A DNA stretch of 64,000 nt. Source: Acetobacter sp. GTDB lineage: Bacteria > Pseudomonadota > Alphaproteobacteria > RF32 > CAG-239. The notes under the pieces were generated by a model that was not told the origin of the DNA, searched no databases, and saw only the letters and a program-made list of their open reading frames with translations. Positions within the stretch are counted from its first letter, which is position 1; every line of letters begins with the position of its first letter. Where the stretch lies: assembly GCA_023665325.1 (NCBI GenBank), contig JAMPED010000002.1, positions 124,001-188,000 of the forward strand, given 5' to 3'. Below, in pieces: positions 62,901 through 64,000 of the stretch. A program made the translations under genes and the position numbers.

Positions 62901-63961
62901 TCGATTGCACCGTCCAATATATTAACTGGTGGGTTTCCGTGAACTACTGTCTCTACTGATATATTCTTAAAAGTAGTAGCAACAGCATCAACAGTATCTC
63001 TAAGACCATCAATCTCTTCATCTAACAGTTTTCCTGAACTTGTAGAAAGGCCTGGCAACTGGTAAGAATATACAGAATGTTCTTCGCCATAAACTGTTCT
63101 CTTTAACGACCAAGCTGAAGCAACAGAAAGACAAGCATCTGGCGTTGCAGTCCCCGTTGACGACGTGAACCAAAGCCAAACAACATCGTCCTCTCCGTTC
63201 CAGTCAAAATTATTTGAAGAACTTGCTAATGCTTCACCTCTTGGCGTAGATGTCCCGTCCTTCTTTACTACTGGGTCATTCTTGGCATAAGCAACAAACC
63301 GCTTAATAAAGTCCTTATCAATTACTATATCTTGAGAATAACCTGCGTTATAAGTAAAATCGTCTTGTCCTAAAACTGAACCAAAGGCTGCCGCAATATT
63401 AGTAAGACTATCACTTCCTGCATATCTAGCAATAACCTTGCCATTTGCTATAAACATAATGTGCCGTACAGCACGAGAAACAAGACCCCGCAACACATAA
63501 GACGCATTCTTTGAAAAGTCTAACTTAAAACAAGGTGATACAGTATAGGCGCCAGCAATCAGACTAGTAAAAATAGGGACCACAACATCGTTGTCTTCGG
63601 CATTTTTAACTGCATCTAATATACTACTTACCGTATCATTATATCCAGTCGTAGTCCACAAAGAACCATCATTCATCTCTGTAACTACATCATCTGTCTT
63701 AACTACATCAGTCTTTTCATTTTCTGGTAAAAGCCACTTTTCTTCTTTCCAACCAAAACCGTCTTCTGTCTTTATACAGATATAGGTCTTATTTTCGGAA
63801 ACAACATAGCACTTTAACCCCACATACGCAGCATTAGCGGCTACGATTGAATCTCTAGCCGCTATATCTTCTACTGATTGTCTTGGGTCTAACGGAGCAG
63901 ACGACAAGTACTTAAAAGGACTTGTAACTGATATTCCGCGCTTGTCTTTTATATCTGCCAT
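59912..63961 (-). CDS. Giant tail fibre with internal SGNH hydrolase
   Basis: 1349 residues. It shares the N-terminal module (KRGISVTSPFKYLSS, DSIVAANAAYVGLKCYV) with the next fibre. Two further beta regions follow. Residues 710-890 contain an SGNH-type core: RIGVIGDSYTESHY with the nucleophile, NFAVSGDTNRGQL, CRTNDVKYMG, and FWGGSHPGTRTNGV with the His. The C-terminal 450 residues are beta-rich and may bind the receptor or carry glycan-binding sites. Two esterase fibres side by side suggest different acetylated glycans or a broad host range. The promoter is outside the window. Confidence 0.82.
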   Translation of the reverse strand: MADIKDKRGISVTSPFKYLSSAPLDPRQSVEDIAARDSIVAANAAYVGLKCYVVSENKTYICIKTEDGFGWKEEKWLLPENEKTDVVKTDDVVTEMNDGSLWTTTGYNDTVSSILDAVKNAEDNDVVVPIFTSLIAGAYTVSPCFKLDFSKNASYVLRGLVSRAVRHIMFIANGKVIARYAGSDSLTNIAAAFGSVLGQDDFTYNAGYSQDIVIDKDFIKRFVAYAKNDPVVKKDGTSTPRGEALASSSNNFDWNGEDDVVWLWFTSSTGTATPDACLSVASAWSLKRTVYGEEHSVYSYQLPGLSTSSGKLLDEEIDGLRDTVDAVATTFKNISVETVVHGNPPVNILDGAIDLWGPGWLYPSRTVFVGKTLDTDDLVSMADLTDNTTSAYSAFPGLAINTKNKGVTYTAKIPSNANMFIRHLAICSENDFREIWSSGSSNDALLPVLRILAGDTEGKMSATVCCQKGLVFSLETIKAIDAYAKENTVQVCPFTEGETVYVYMTTSFLSNKVENRLSSIEQWSIVKAEPQTEEQVTVFDAPGLRVEGEFLSEKIKEVNELSKALEPANVQSNTYTQEINLYEEDLDNDGKYINNGPYPTFVTYSGYCPTKLIEIDTTQVYRMSFARHLAIYGSDKKIIAYLQNISAQVLEPSFWKDYAGAKYVCVSNTGTNRTNGKFIVLQQVTDRSFELPGLRLTAKNGVDTSTTFDLFDVDRIGVIGDSYTESHYTIKDKSWLSKLSLFTDYNIENFAVSGDTNRGQLNKIRTAYNRYYSGFSWEQMKPTHAMMLCRTNDVKYMGEDQFAYDLEAILETTEAMGAIPIVSTEYHTNNNFGIISYYADLARRHGGYFVDLYTPNLFNRGTDYKPFWGGSHPGTRTNGVMADPAIHFFEKNMPRPYQSIKIFRPRQQPTSADELLFSNIYERAKKFKEISISHSALTEPYVYDNCTNAKQGPIPSEYLTLMDGKTITFDRYALVDVILPATSKDLQQVVLNATLSANVTCYVRDALAEPYPSPAFCRRFDIPNTDVTFVVGDSYKSSNHGETVYKVISVTTGQVESENGFVDGTIVVCSGDKSSTATGSGTLTKTAGSSTGVATAEYFYSAVGLSPDYPEGKQSIGHWVPLEKFGVVDGSLLHRAMSVDRLSFLLVSDTEFLMKNLSISYVGKATKHRDAPQYSRYIDYGEAITSAGELVLTTSPAPVAITPTDGCKPGYDTKNPEDVYLLTQDTPFTYELDLSNLITAATYKPVKMTIRARARWYPQIFSGTAQEFASGLSPITLNSYDWGELQATVRFNNKASNQFIRIKKPVSTHWDVIEFDIYVSCNCTKMFLELSATERDLQIAKIEPVIKVG

Positions 63962-64000
63962 CTACGTTTTACTTCCTTATATCTTAATGAGTGAACACGT

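Noticed and set aside
1..64000. tRNA genes, CRISPR arrays, insertion sequences or attachment sites
   Set aside because: I saw no cloverleaf-like segment, spaced direct repeats, transposase or integrase in the window.

Overview
The window is one long block of late genes from a large contractile-tailed phage (myovirus). Every gene I accept lies on the minus strand, so transcription runs from the right end (64000) to the left end (1). I recognise T4-like parts: sheath, tube, gp23-like major capsid protein, gp21-like prohead protease, gp25, gp6-like and gp26-like baseplate proteins, a gpD/gp27-like hub, and a DnaB-type helicase. No terminase, portal, lysin, integrase, tRNA or CRISPR array is recognisable here. 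The DNA is AT-rich, genes are tightly packed with start/stop overlaps, and many starts have a good AGGAGG-type ribosome binding site. TAG, TGA and TAA all serve as stops, which points to the standard bacterial code. The host is probably an anaerobic Gram-positive (Bacillota/Clostridia-like) bacterium, but that is inference.

Layout in transcription order. 64000-52657: two giant fibres with SGNH-hydrolase domains, a fibre with an S74 self-cleaving chaperone, a glycosyltransferase and a small fibre-like gene. 52607-47734: another small gene, a YadA-like adhesin fibre split by a frameshift, and a GT2 glycosyltransferase. 47675-38195: sheath, a small helical protein, a signal-peptide membrane protein, prohead protease, two acidic scaffold-like proteins, tail tube, major capsid protein and a small capsid-associated candidate. 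38090-31998: small proteins, neck/connector candidates and two clusters of small fibre-like genes. 31817-22822: three tandem paralogues of about 500 residues and several head/neck candidates. 22751-15838: a 1965-residue beta-helix fibre and two more small fibre-like genes. 15652-3479: the tail and baseplate cassette. 3330-1: a separate unit with a possible sigma-like factor, small proteins and the helicase. No gap between genes exceeds 300 bases.

The outstanding feature is a family of nine short paralogous genes at four loci. Eight begin with a conserved leader of the form MKxNKTTELGAIxC, with Cys at position 14, followed shortly by a run of 8-10 G on the coding strand and then a variable beta-rich domain. 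Two are in frame through the G run (36279-35881, 53379-52657). Six are out of frame, and each would be restored by gaining or losing a single G. This is the signature of slipped-strand phase variation and looks like a switchable set of virion surface or receptor-binding proteins. The ninth member has no G run but is broken by an in-frame TAG.

A second recurrent signal is a motif of about 18 bases, GTTCAATAYTGACTGTAAC on the minus strand, found 19-68 bases upstream of eleven genes and often just after a hairpin terminator. It is a strong candidate for the phage late promoter or operator.
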